Positions 49,774 through 58,721 of a stretch of 64,000 nt of DNA are shown one piece after another. This DNA is from Corynebacterium sp. NML130628. Lineage in GTDB: Bacteria > Actinomycetota > Actinomycetes > Mycobacteriales > Mycobacteriaceae. How positions within the stretch are numbered: the first letter of the stretch is position 1; the number at the start of each line of letters is the position of its first letter. The DNA lies in assembly GCF_001875665.1 (NCBI RefSeq), contig NZ_MLAL01000023.1:92844-156843 (forward strand), given 5' to 3'. The translations under genes and the position numbers were made by a program. The notes beneath the pieces are model-generated. The model did not search any database. It was not told where the DNA came from and saw nothing but the letters and a program-made list of their open reading frames with translations.

Positions 49774-50626
49774 GCCCTGATAGTAGCCTGTTTCATCGCG
49801 GCGACGTAGGAGGACAGCTCGGCTGTGAGGCCGTTGATGTCGGCGATGCGTCCAGGCGCCGGGTGCGTATGCGAGGCGTATTTTGCCACGATGCTCGCAA
49901 TCGCGGAGCCCGTGATGGCGTCTGCTGTCCCAGCGGAAATGGCGTCGCGGACGTACTGTGACGTGGAGATCCCGAATCCGAGTAGCACCGGGGCACCGCC
50001 GTACGCTTGCACGTTGTCCACTACCTCGGGGGCCCGTCGACGGAGGCCTCCTTGTCGGCGCCGGTTAGCCCGTCGCGGGAGATGGCGTAGATGTAGCCAC
50101 GGGATTGCGCCGCCACGCCCTCGAGCGTAGCGGGCGAAGCCTTGGCTGGGGCGATGTAGATCGGGTCGATGCCGGCAGCAATCGCAGCCTGGCTGAATGG
50201 CGCAGACTCGCGGACGGGCACGTCTGGCAGCAGTACGCTGTCCGCGCCGGCTTCCCGGAACGCCCCATAGAACGAAGCAAGTCCGCGCACGTAGGCGACG
50301 TTGGCGTAGATGAGCATCCCGATCGGAAGGTCGGGGTAGCGTTTACGGATCGTGCGGAGTTGCGCCAGCGCCTTATCGACGTTCGCTCCGCCATCGAGTG
50401 CCCGCACGTGTGCGTCCTGGATGGCGGGGCCGTCGGCGACGGGGTCGAAGCATGGGACGCGGCGTTCGAGGGCGTCGGCTCCGGCGGTGACGGCGGCGTC
50501 GATGATGTGGAGGGCGTCGTCGGGGTTGGGGTCGGAAAGCATGATGAATGGGACGAATGCTCCTTCTCCCCTTTCTTGGAGGGATGCGAAAAGTGTTTCG
50601 TAACGTGACGTTGTAGGGGTGGACAT
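49770..50626 (-). pseudogene. trpA: Tryptophan synthase alpha chain, frameshifted
   Basis: The 5' part (ATG at 50626, MSTPTTSRYETLFASLQERG) runs to EASVDGPPR and a stop. The rest (DNVQAYGGAPVLLGFGISTSQYVRDAI) continues in another frame. The lesion maps to a run of five C's on the coding strand (50028-50032); one extra or two fewer bases would restore it. The catalytic region, normally close to LELGVPFSDPLADGP, reads ALERRVPCFDPVADGP. Glu and Asp are kept but several core residues are altered, which suggests relaxed selection and not just a sequencing slip. Confidence 0.88.
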
Positions 50627-50627
50627 G

Positions 50628-51783
50628 TTAGTTGGTCTCTTTTCGTGTATTTTCGACCCATTCGGGGTGTTCGGCGAGTGTTGCGCGCACGTGTGCAACG
50701 TCTTTGTCGCCGCGGCCGGACAGGGAAACGAGTATCTTCAGAGGCTCGGCGTCTGCCGGGTGGGTCGCCGCGCGTTGCAGCGCGTACGCGAGCGCACGCG
50801 AGGATTCGAGCGCCGGGATGATGTCCTCGTGCCGTGGCAGCAACTGAAACGCTCGGAGTGCCTCCGCGTCGGTTACGGGTACGTACTGCGCGCGTCCGGT
50901 CTTGGCGAGGTATGCGTGTTCCGGTCCGACCGCGGAATAGTCGAGCTCGGCCGATATTGAGTAAGACTCAGCAACTTGGTCGTCGTTGTCGCACATCAGA
51001 TAGGAACGCGTGCCGTCCAGGATGCCGACGGTCCCGGCTGCGATGGCGGCGCCATGCTTGCCAACACCCACGCCCTCTCCCCCAGACTCGACGCCGACGA
51101 GCTCGATGTCCTCTTCGTCGATAAAACTTGGCGAACATTCCGATAGCGTTGGAGCCGCTACCGACGCACGCGCAGACCACGTCCGGCAGTCCTCCTGTGC
51201 GCTCCAGTATCTGGGCCTTCGCCTCGGTGGAGATCACGCGGAGGAACTCCTTGACAATCTTGGGGAATGAGTGCGGTCCGTCCGCGGTCCCGAGGAGGTA
51301 ATGCGATTCGTGGAAGGTGGCGGTCCAATCGCGGAGCGTTTCGGCGACGGCGTCTTTCAGGGTGCCCGCCCCGGTGTCCACGCCCACCACTTCGACGCCC
51401 ATCAGTCGCATGCGGTAGACGTTTGGTTCTTGCCGCGCCATGTCGGATTTGCTCATGTAGATGACGCAGTCGAGGTCGAGTAGCGCGCACGCGAGGGCGG
51501 TGGCGGTGCCGTGTTGGCCGGCCCCGGTCTCGGCGATGATGCGCGTTTTGTCCACCTTTTTCGCCAGTAGCGCTTGTCCGATGACTTGGTTCGTCTTGTG
51601 CGCGCCGCCGTGCACGAGGTCTTCGCGTTTGAGGAAGATCCCGGCGTTTGCCCCATCGAGGGGGAGGTCGCGGCATTCGGTCAGCGGGGTTGGGCGTCCG
51701 AGGTAGTCGCGGAGCAGTGCGTGGTATTCGGCCATGAAGGTGTCGTCGGCGAGGGCGCCGTAGTATGCGGAAAGTAGTGTCAT
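50628..51783 (-). pseudogene. trpB: Tryptophan synthase beta chain, deleted and frameshifted
   Basis: The first frame carries [12 protein letters not shown] then directly [25 protein letters not shown]. About 25 residues normally between these (the GGQFVAESLLPAL region) are missing. [16 protein letters not shown] with the PLP lysine, [17 protein letters not shown] and [13 protein letters not shown] follow. There a run of four T's on the coding strand (51123-51126) shifts the frame; the second part resumes at [24 protein letters not shown] and runs to the end. Two independent lesions make a functional enzyme very unlikely. Confidence 0.9.
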
Positions 51784-51792
51784 TGCGTGTCC

Positions 51793-53132
51793 TTATTCGT
51801 GGTAGTTGCCGATGGTTTCGAAGGCTCGCCGCAGCGCGCCAGCGTCTTTGCGTCCGGGCTGCGCGGGGTACTCAACTCCGGAGTTGAGGTCGAGCCCTGA
51901 GCATCCGACCGCGAGCGCCCCCGCGAGGTTCCCGGGGTGCAGCTCGCCGGCGAGGAGCGAGGCGCCGCGCACTTCGGCCGGGATGTCGGCCCAGCGGAAG
52001 GTCTCGCCGGAGCCCCCGTCGTGCGCGTCAAGCGCCAGCGTGTCGACGCCGCCTCGGATTCCCAGCGCTACCTCCGCTCCAGACGCCTCACTCATGGAGA
52101 CCGCCCTCCAAAGTTCGACGCCCTCCCCTATTTCTGCGCGCCCCCGTTCCACGAGCGAGCGCTCGGCCTCCAGCGAACTCTGGTACGGAGCGTGGACCTG
52201 CACGGCGTGAATGCCTGGCAGGATCAATTCGCCGTATCCGGACGTGAGGCGGGAAACGGCCACGTACCGTAGCCCCGGCTCCTGCGCGATGATGTCCGCC
52301 GATGTTTCACGTGAAACATTGGGGGGCTCCATGACATCAGTCCGCACACCTTGTTGGGCCCGTACACCAGCTCCCGGGCAGCGAGGTCGATGTCCGGCTG
52401 GTTTGTCAGCTGCGACCCGACCAAGAACCCGCCCGAATGTCCGACGAGCTGGCGCACGGTCTCCACGTCGCGGATGCCCGACTCCGACACCACCACCGCG
52501 TCGGCAGGTGCCAGTCGGGCCAAGCGCGCGGAGCGTGTCAGGTCAATTGACAGATCGTGGAGTTTCCGGTGGTTCACGCCGAAGATTCTGCCGCCAAGCC
52601 GGGCGGCCCGCTCGGCCTCTTCCTCGCTCATCACCTCGATGAGCACGACCATCCCGAGGTATTCGGCGATACCGGCGAGGTGGGCGTAGCTGGCGTCGTC
52701 AAGAATGGAGAGCAGGAGCAGGATGGCGTCGGCGCCAAGGTAGCGCGCGGCGTAGACCTGGACGTCTTCGATGATGAAGTCCTTGCACAGCACGAGCAGG
52801 TGCGTGCTTGAGGCGACCGTGGCCAGATGGTCGTAGTCGCCGCCGAAGCGCGAGGGTTCGCGCAGGACGGAGATGCCCGCGGCGTAGCGCGAGTACACCG
52901 AGCTGATTTTGCCCGGTTTGTAGTCCGCGTGGATCAGGCCGAGGGACGGCGAGGGGGCCTTGCACTCCATGATGAAGCTGGTCCCCTCGCGCTTCAGGTT
53001 GTCGTAAACCGAGCGCTCTGAACGCGGCAGCGCATCGAAGTCGATGTGCTCCACGCGCTGCCAGATCGACGGCAAGTCGCCCCTCTCACTAGCGAGGATC
53101 TCCTCGAACACGGTGGGTAATTGTTTAGGCAC
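51793..53132 (-). pseudogene. trpCF: Bifunctional TrpCF, trpC part intact, trpF part broken
   Basis: GTG at 53132 starts PKQLPTVFEEILASERGD. The indole-3-glycerol-phosphate synthase domain keeps its motifs FIMECKAPSPSLG, LLVLCKDFI, FGVNHRKLHDLSIDL and VVVSESGI, and reaches GPNKVCGL. There a deletion removes about 25-30 residues at the start of the TrpF domain, and the remaining TrpF sequence (PPNVSRETSADIIAQEPGLRYVAVSR...GSGETFRWADIPAE...CSGLDLNSGVEYPA) lies in another frame to 51793. The trpC part might still make a protein with an unrelated tail of about 35 residues. Confidence 0.9.
52303..52318. promoter_or_regulatory. parS site 4
   Basis: A perfect TGTTTCACGTGAAACA, encoding NVSRET in the trpF remnant. 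It lies about 10-20 bases from the deletion/frameshift junction of trpCF. Confidence 0.97.
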
Positions 53133-54176
53133 TGTAATCAGCCTCCTCGTATTGTTGCAACCATGCGTGCACGATGCCGTCGGCAAGTAGAATGAGGGCG
53201 GGTTGACGCCATCTGCGATGCTGTCGGCGAGGCCGTTCAGGTAGAACATCGCGCCTGCACCGGTAGCAACGGCTGAGCGGTGCGCCTCCGGCCCCTCCCG
53301 CGCGAATGTCGCGCGGATCGCGGCGGCGTTCTCCACGCCGTCCCCGCCGCGCAGGTCCTCGAGCGAGCAGCGTGGCAGGCCGAGTTCCTCCGGAGTAAGC
53401 ACGTACTCGGTGATCGTGTTAAACAGCGTGGACACTCCCAGCGCCTTGCGTACTCGCTGCACGTGCGCGATGGCCGGGTTGTATGCGGGGCCGAAGAGGA
53501 TCGTGAAGTTGGAGGACTCGAATTGCCGCACAGCGCGTGAGGGGTCCAGGTCGAGCGGGAGGTTGAGCGCTTCGAGCACGTCGGTCGAGCCGGATTTGGA
53601 GGACACCGACCGGTTGCCGCGTTTCACCATGGGCGTCCCGCCCGCGGCTGCGACGAGTGATGCCGCGGTGGTGATGTTGATGGTGTTCGCGCCGTCGCTG
53701 CCGGTTCCGGCGGCCATGACGATGTCTCCGGTCCGGGCGAGCGCGTGCATTCCCGCAGGCGTTTCGGTTGCGCCGAGCGAGTGGTAGCGCGCGACGGGCA
53801 CGTCGCGCCTGGATTGGTCGGCAACGCCATCGAAGAGGCCGGATGCGAGTCCCGCTGGGGTGAGCGTCATGGTGTCGGAGACCCCGTGGACAGGCCCGCA
53901 TGGCTGGATGGTGCCACCGAAGTATTCCACGAGGGCTTGGTGGTCGAGGCAGATGCCGAGCATCGGCACCTTGCCTTGTGCCCGGCGGGTCAGTTCAGGC
54001 ATGCATCCGGCCTCGCCCGGGTACCCAGGGCCCGGCGAGAGCACGATCAGCGAAGAATCTAACGCCAGTATTAAGTCAGAGTTAACAGCATTGCGAAACG
54101 CTACTGACTCATACTCAGCAAGCGCGTCGACCAAGTTGTACACGAAGGAATCTTGGTTATCCAGCAGCACAATCAT
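53133..54176 (-). pseudogene. trpGD: Fused remnants of trpG and trpD
   Basis: One frame joins an anthranilate synthase glutaminase fragment (MIVLLDNQDSFVYNLVDAL, GICLDHQ, VARYHSLG) to an anthranilate phosphoribosyltransferase fragment at about residue 155 (GTGSDGANTINITTAASLVAAAGG, KRGNRSVSSKSGSTDVLEAL). The TrpG C-terminus with its HPES triad residues and the TrpD N-terminal domain are gone. The nucleophile elbow GICLGHQ has become GICLDHQ. TrpD also lacks about 70 residues between LFN and LTPEELGLPRC, and its C-terminus (LADGIVHAWLQQYEEAD) is out of frame. Neither activity should survive. Confidence 0.9.
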
Positions 54177-55177
54177 TTGATTACCTCCAGTTCTGCGGCA
54201 GCGGCCGACGCGATGACGTTGAGTACGGTGTACGCCTTGTGCACTGTCTCGTTGGCTTCGGACTGCGGGTTGGAGTCACGCACCACCCCGGCGCCGGCCT
54301 GCACCACAGCGCAGCCGTTCGTGATGTACGCGGAGCGGATCACGATGCAGGTGTCGAAGTCGCCGTTGCTGTCCAGGTATCCGACTGCCCCGCCGTAGGA
54401 CCCGCGCCGCGTGCCCTCCAACGAGCGGATGAGCGAGGTGGCACGCAGTTTCGGCGCCCCGGTGAGCGTGCCCATGTTCATGCATGCGCGGTACGCATCG
54501 AGCGCGCGAGGCCTAAGAGCATCGTGTGCTCTGCGATCTCTTTCGCATTCGTGCGCAGCCGCAGCTCCATCCGCGTATTCCAGCTCGTGGTCGACCGTCC
54601 CATCCTCGGCGAGCCCGCGCGGTCGTGTCCCCGCGATCGGGTAGAGCTGCACTTCGCGGTTGGCACTTCTGTACTTCAGGTTGGATTCGGGGGAGGCGCC
54701 GTAGAGTTCAAATTCAGCACCATGCGTATCGACGCCCCGCTGGTACAACATGTACGGCGAAGGATTGGTGGCGCGCAGTTGGAGGTACGCGGCGAACGCG
54801 TTGGCGCATGCGGTGGTGAAGCTGCGGGCGGGAACGACTTGGTAAATGTCCCCGTTGTAGAGGTGTTTGACGTCGGCGCCGAACTGGGCGTCGGGGATGT
54901 CGGCGCGGGCGGTGAGGGTGCCGCCGGGCCGTTGCGCAGAGGTGCGCGGAGCGAGAGCGAAGCGGCGTCGATACGCTTGGCGAATTCCTCGAGGTCGAGC
55001 CCGGTGAGTGTCGCGGTCTGTGACTGGTGGTCGACGCGCACCCGCTCGCCCGCGCAGGTCACTCGGACCGCGGCGCGCAGCACCGCGACGGATTGGATGT
55101 CGGCGCGGGTGGTGATGACGGCGGATCCCAACAGGATCGTGTCCGAGGTCGTGGTGCCACCGAGGGCGTGTGAGCCA
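54173..55177 (-). pseudogene. trpE: Anthranilate synthase component I, multiply disrupted
   Basis: Recognisable pieces, in order but in different frames, are GGTTTSDTILLGSAVITTRADIQSVAVLRAAVRVTC, EEFAKRIDAASL, ADIPDAQF...YNGDIYQVVPARSF, LYPIAGTRPRGL, NAKEIAEHTMLLGLARS and YRACMNMGTLTGAPKLRA...SYGGAVGYL...AGAGVVRDSNPQSE. The start region is missing, about 100 residues are deleted from the N-terminal half, and about 40 residues (NDLARVS to VTATLD of intact homologs) are gone before the GTLTGAPK block. At least three frameshifts or deletions are needed to explain it. Confidence 0.9.
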
Positions 55178-55182
55178 ACACA

Positions 55183-55226
55183 AACGGCCCGCGGTGCTTG
55201 TGGTGTACAAACCGGCGGGCCGTGGT
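55183..55226 (-). terminator. trp attenuator terminator
   Basis: On the minus strand ACGGCCCGCCGG and CCGCGGGCCGT form the stem of a hairpin with a loop of about 17 bases, followed by TTGTGTT. It comes 17 bases after the stop codon of a Trp-rich leader frame, the standard place for the terminator of an attenuation system. Confidence 0.75.
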
Positions 55227-55243
55227 TGGGACTCTAGAACGTA

Positions 55244-55330
55244 CTAGAAGTGGCGGCTCGCCGTGTTCGGGAGCCACCACCAGTTCTTCTGAGTGGTGAA
55301 AGTCTTAGCTGCAAAGCTAGCGGGTAGCGG
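55244..55330 (-). CDS. trpL: trp leader peptide remnant with Trp-Trp-Trp
   Basis: The frame ends AKTFTTQKNWWWLPNTASRHF-stop, with three consecutive TGG codons at 55274-55282. This matches the tandem Trp codons of corynebacterial trp leaders. No ATG, GTG or TTG precedes WWW within 20 codons at a ribosome-binding distance; AAG in AAGACTTTC (about 55307-55309) may be a mutated ATG. TTGACA further upstream (around 55350) looks like the -35 box of the trp promoter, but I cannot find a convincing -10. Confidence 0.6.
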   Translation of the reverse strand, partial: PLPASFAAKTFTTQKNWWWLPNTASRHF

Positions 55331-55385
55331 GCGCGCTCTGGGCAAAACTGTCAAATGCGCAGCACAGCCCGTAAATATTAAACGC

Positions 55386-55919
55386 TTACGGCTTTTCGTC
55401 CGCTTTCCCGGCGGCGCGGCGTAGGGCGCCGAGGTCGACAGCGGGCTGTTCGGCAGGCTCACCTGCGGCAGATTCCGAGGAGTCCAGGGCGGCGTCGACA
55501 AGTGCGGCGGCGCGGGCCCCGAAGTTGCCGCCGACGGAGATGCTCACGAGCCCGGCGATGACTGCCACGACGACGAGAATCCACATCCACCCGTATGCAA
55601 TAAATGCAAAGGCGGCGCCGATGGCGAAGGCGACTGCGGCGAGGACCCAGAAGGGGCCGGTGACGCGGTGGGCTTGGCGCCAGGTGGACTCGTGCTTGCG
55701 AACTTCCGGGACACGCAGCCCGATGACGCCGTTGCCGGGAAGCTTCCCGACGGTCGCGAGGACACCAGGTATGAGAAGCGCCACAGTGAATACTATAAGG
55801 AGTATCCCAATGATAGTATTTATGGAACTTGTGTCAGAAAATGGCCCATTGGGGCTCTGTGCAAGCAACATACCGTATAGCATAACCATCACAGGTTTTT
55901 CACCTGTGGATCTGTCCAT
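55386..55919 (-). CDS. SdpI family membrane protein
   Basis: 177 aa from ATG 55919, or more likely about 167 from an ATG ten codons later, which leaves room for divergent promoters. It has three to four hydrophobic segments with the SdpI-type middle region NGVIGLRVPEVRKHESTWRQAHRVTGPFW, then an acidic cytoplasmic tail (SSESAAGEPAEQPAVDLGALRRAAGKADEKP). SdpI proteins in Bacillus give immunity to the SdpC toxin, but actinobacterial members are uncharacterised. It is divergent from the symporter gene. Confidence 0.75.
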   Translation of the reverse strand: MDRSTGEKPVMVMLYGMLLAQSPNGPFSDTSSINTIIGILLIVFTVALLIPGVLATVGKLPGNGVIGLRVPEVRKHESTWRQAHRVTGPFWVLAAVAFAIGAAFAFIAYGWMWILVVVAVIAGLVSISVGGNFGARAAALVDAALDSSESAAGEPAEQPAVDLGALRRAAGKADEKP

Positions 55920-55942
55920 CGCCTCGTATTAAAGGTGCAACA

Positions 55943-57172
55943 ATGAAATCGAAAGTGTTGAGCTCGCTGCTCTTCTGGATTGTCGTGGCGATCGTCGCCG
56001 GCTTTCTGTGCAGTTTTTTCTTTCCTGACTGGCTCGCGCGCGTCTTCGTGACGTTCAACGGCCTGTTCTCGAACTTCCTGGGATTCTTCGTCCCGGTCCT
56101 CATCTTCTCCCTGATTGCCCCCGCGATTGCGGGCCTGGGCAAAGGCGCGGGTAAGTGGTTGGGCATCACGGCCGGGGTCGCCTACGGATCCACGATCATT
56201 TCCGGCCTGATTGCCTGGGGGGTGGCTTCAGCACTCTACCCAACGCTGCTGGCTGGTACGCAGCTGCGTACAGATATCGACGACCCCTCCGAGGGCGGCC
56301 TGTCGCCGTTCTTTGAGGTGGAAATGCCTGCACCGTTTGAGGTGATGTCGGCGCTGCTGCTGGCGTTCGTGATTGGTATTGCGATGACGACGGTGAAGTC
56401 CCGCACGATGCACGAGGTGCTTGATGAGCTGCGTGACGTGATCATGAAGGTGGTGCAGAGCTTCGTCATTCCGCTGCTGCCGCTGTTCATTTTTGGTACG
56501 TTCCTGAACCTGGCCATGAACGAGAACTTCGGTTCGACGATGGCCGCGTTCGGCGTGGTGCTGCTGCTCTCGGTCGGTATGACGATCGTGATCGTGCTGG
56601 GCCAGTACCTGATCGCTGGTGCGGTGGCGGGCCAGAACCCGTTCACGGCGCTGAAGAATATGCTGCCGGCGTACTTCACGGCGCTGGGCACGTCCTCATC
56701 TGCGGCGACGATTCCGGTGACGTACGAGTCCACCTTGAAGAACAAGGTGGACGAGAACGTGGCGGGCTTCATCGTGCCGCTGTGCGCGACGATTCACCTG
56801 TCTGGTTCGATGATGAAGATTACGCTCTACGCCCTGGCGATTGTGTTCATGGCGCAGCTGCCGATCACCGGCGGTGCGGTCGTCGGCTTCGTGCTGCTGC
56901 TGGGCATCATGATGATTGCTGCGCCGGGCGTGCCTGGTGGCGCGATCATGGCCGCTGTCGGCCTGTTGCAGGCGAACCTCGGCTTCGATGAGTCGATGAT
57001 CTCCCTGATGATCGCCGCCTACATTGTGGTGGACTCCTTCGGTACGGCTGCGAACGTGACCGGTGACGGTGCGATCGCGATGATTGTGAACCGTTTCGCG
57101 AAGGGCAAGATCGTCACGCAGGATATGCAGCGCGCGCAGGAGATCCAGGCGCAGGAAGTCTCTAGTCGCTAG
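55943..57172 (+). CDS. Dicarboxylate/amino acid:cation symporter (DAACS family)
   Basis: 409 aa with about eight membrane segments and two re-entrant regions. The hairpin motif ALGTSSSAATIPVTYES and the later GDGAIAMIVNRF with GTAANVTGDG are characteristic of the glutamate/aspartate/serine transporter family. VPLCATIHLSGSMMK and GVPGGAIMAAVGLLQ also match. The best resemblance is to SstT/GltP-like carriers; the exact substrate is not determinable. It runs into the convergent DUF624 gene with an 11-bp overlap and no separate terminator. Confidence 0.9.
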   Translation: MKSKVLSSLLFWIVVAIVAGFLCSFFFPDWLARVFVTFNGLFSNFLGFFVPVLIFSLIAPAIAGLGKGAGKWLGITAGVAYGSTIISGLIAWGVASALYPTLLAGTQLRTDIDDPSEGGLSPFFEVEMPAPFEVMSALLLAFVIGIAMTTVKSRTMHEVLDELRDVIMKVVQSFVIPLLPLFIFGTFLNLAMNENFGSTMAAFGVVLLLSVGMTIVIVLGQYLIAGAVAGQNPFTALKNMLPAYFTALGTSSSAATIPVTYESTLKNKVDENVAGFIVPLCATIHLSGSMMKITLYALAIVFMAQLPITGGAVVGFVLLLGIMMIAAPGVPGGAIMAAVGLLQANLGFDESMISLMIAAYIVVDSFGTAANVTGDGAIAMIVNRFAKGKIVTQDMQRAQEIQAQEVSSR

Positions 57173-57830
57173 CGAGTCCCCGCCCGAGCGGTGCCGCGAC
57201 GAGCAGCTGCACAAGAAACAGCGTGAGCGCCGGCACCGCAAAGAAATAGGCGGGGATCCACACGGCAACTGAGGTCCATAGCGGCAGGGATGCCGCTGCC
57301 CCGATGCACAGGAGTGCGCCGAGGGTGCGTGGCAGTTGCTGGAACGTGAGGATCACGGAGCGCCCCAGGGTTTCGCCCAGGGGCGCTTTTTGCTGCTTTT
57401 CTGGGGTCGCCTGGAGGTCCAACTGCGCCTGGAGCGCGAAGAACCACACGCTGATGCCGGCGATGATGAGGATGCCGGACAGGGTGAGCCCTTGCGTGAG
57501 GTTGAGGAGGGGGCCGTCGACACCTGCTTGGAAGATGACCCACTGTTGGTAGATGACGCCGAGGCCGATGGCGACGAGGATCCCCCACCACTGGGTGGAG
57601 GCGCCGCCGAATGTGCCGCCGCCGTAGCGGAACTCGCGGAGGTAGTGCAGCCCGTAGCGGGAGCCGCGCCCTTCGACCATGTAGCCGGTGACGACGTTCG
57701 CCGCGCGGATCGCCATGCCACCCGTGACGATGGGCAGGCTGGACAGCACGAAAAGCATGTTGACAATGACAATGTCCGCCATCAAGGTGAAGGCGGACAT
57801 AAATCGGGAATCGGGATTGAAAAGGCTCAC
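57162..57830 (-). CDS. DUF624 (YesL-like) membrane protein
   Basis: 222 aa with about five hydrophobic segments. It begins NPDSRFMSAFTLMADIVIVNMLFVLSSLPIVTGGMAIRAANVV, as in YesL proteins that accompany sugar ABC importers. It ends the importer operon, 9 bp after the MalG-like permease gene. The role in transport is unproven. Confidence 0.85.
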   Translation of the reverse strand: MSLFNPDSRFMSAFTLMADIVIVNMLFVLSSLPIVTGGMAIRAANVVTGYMVEGRGSRYGLHYLREFRYGGGTFGGASTQWWGILVAIGLGVIYQQWVIFQAGVDGPLLNLTQGLTLSGILIIAGISVWFFALQAQLDLQATPEKQQKAPLGETLGRSVILTFQQLPRTLGALLCIGAAASLPLWTSVAVWIPAYFFAVPALTLFLVQLLVAAPLGRGLASD

Positions 57831-57839
57831 GCCAGAATG

Positions 57840-58718
57840 TTATCCCTTCACGGCGCCAGCTGCGACACCTTCCACGATGTGCTTCTGGGAAGACATGTAG
57901 AAGATGATGATCGGCACGATGGCGAGCACGAGCATTGCCATCATTGCGCCCAGGTCGCGGTTGCCCTGGGATCCAACGAACTGCTGGATGACCACTGGGA
58001 TGGTGCGGTATGGGGTGGACAGGCCGATGACGAGGTATGGCAGCAGGTAGTCGTTCCAGACCCACATTGCGTTGAGGATGGCGACGGTCACTGCGGTTGG
58101 CTTGAGCATCGGCAGGACGACGCGGAAGAACGTTTGCAGTGGGCTGCAGCCGTCGATGGTTGCTGCTTCTTCAATTTCGAGTGGGATCGATTTGACGAAG
58201 CCGGCGAACATGAAGACGGACAGGCCTGCGCCGAATCCGGTGTAGAGCACCACCATGCCAAGCGGGTTGGCCAGGCCGAGGCGGTCGGCGATGGTGACGG
58301 TTGGGAACATCACCATCTGGAACGGGATGACCATGGAGAACACGAACAGGTAGTACAGAGTGGACGTCCACCACGTTTTCACGCGGGTGATGTAGTAGGC
58401 GGTCATCGAGGAGAAGAAGACGATGGAGGCGACGGAGAGGATCGTGATGGTGAACGACCACACGATGGCCCACGCGAAGCCTTCGCCTTGGATGCCGGTG
58501 ATGTAGTTTTCGAATCCGGCCCACATGTCGCCGAGCGGGATGGCGAATGGGTTGTTGGAGATTGCGAACTTCTGCTTGAAGGAGTTCAGGAAGATGAACG
58601 CGATGGGGCCGAGGAAGACCACGGTGAGGAACACCAGCACCGCGTAGATGAGTACTTTGGCTGGGCCGCTGACGCTCGCTTCGGAGGCGGTAACGGGTGC
58701 CTTTGTTTTGGTTGCCAT
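57840..58718 (-). CDS. Sugar ABC transporter permease (MalG/MsmG-like)
   Basis: 292 aa with six membrane segments. The EAA loop reads EEAATIDGCSPLQTFFRVVLPMLKP, which contacts the ATPase. A polar N-terminal tail (MATKTKAPVTASEAS) is followed by the first helix. It is placed 3 bp after the partner permease. The substrate is probably a carbohydrate or glycerol-phosphate-type compound. Confidence 0.92.
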   Translation of the reverse strand: MATKTKAPVTASEASVSGPAKVLIYAVLVFLTVVFLGPIAFIFLNSFKQKFAISNNPFAIPLGDMWAGFENYITGIQGEGFAWAIVWSFTITILSVASIVFFSSMTAYYITRVKTWWTSTLYYLFVFSMVIPFQMVMFPTVTIADRLGLANPLGMVVLYTGFGAGLSVFMFAGFVKSIPLEIEEAATIDGCSPLQTFFRVVLPMLKPTAVTVAILNAMWVWNDYLLPYLVIGLSTPYRTIPVVIQQFVGSQGNRDLGAMMAMLVLAIVPIIIFYMSSQKHIVEGVAAGAVKG

Positions 58719-58721
58719 GGG

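Noticed and set aside
50021..51130. The trpA and trpB frameshifts as mere sequencing errors
   Set aside because: These two lie in homopolymer runs and alone could be errors. However, trpB also lacks about 25 residues and the neighbouring trp genes carry real deletions, so decay is the better overall explanation.
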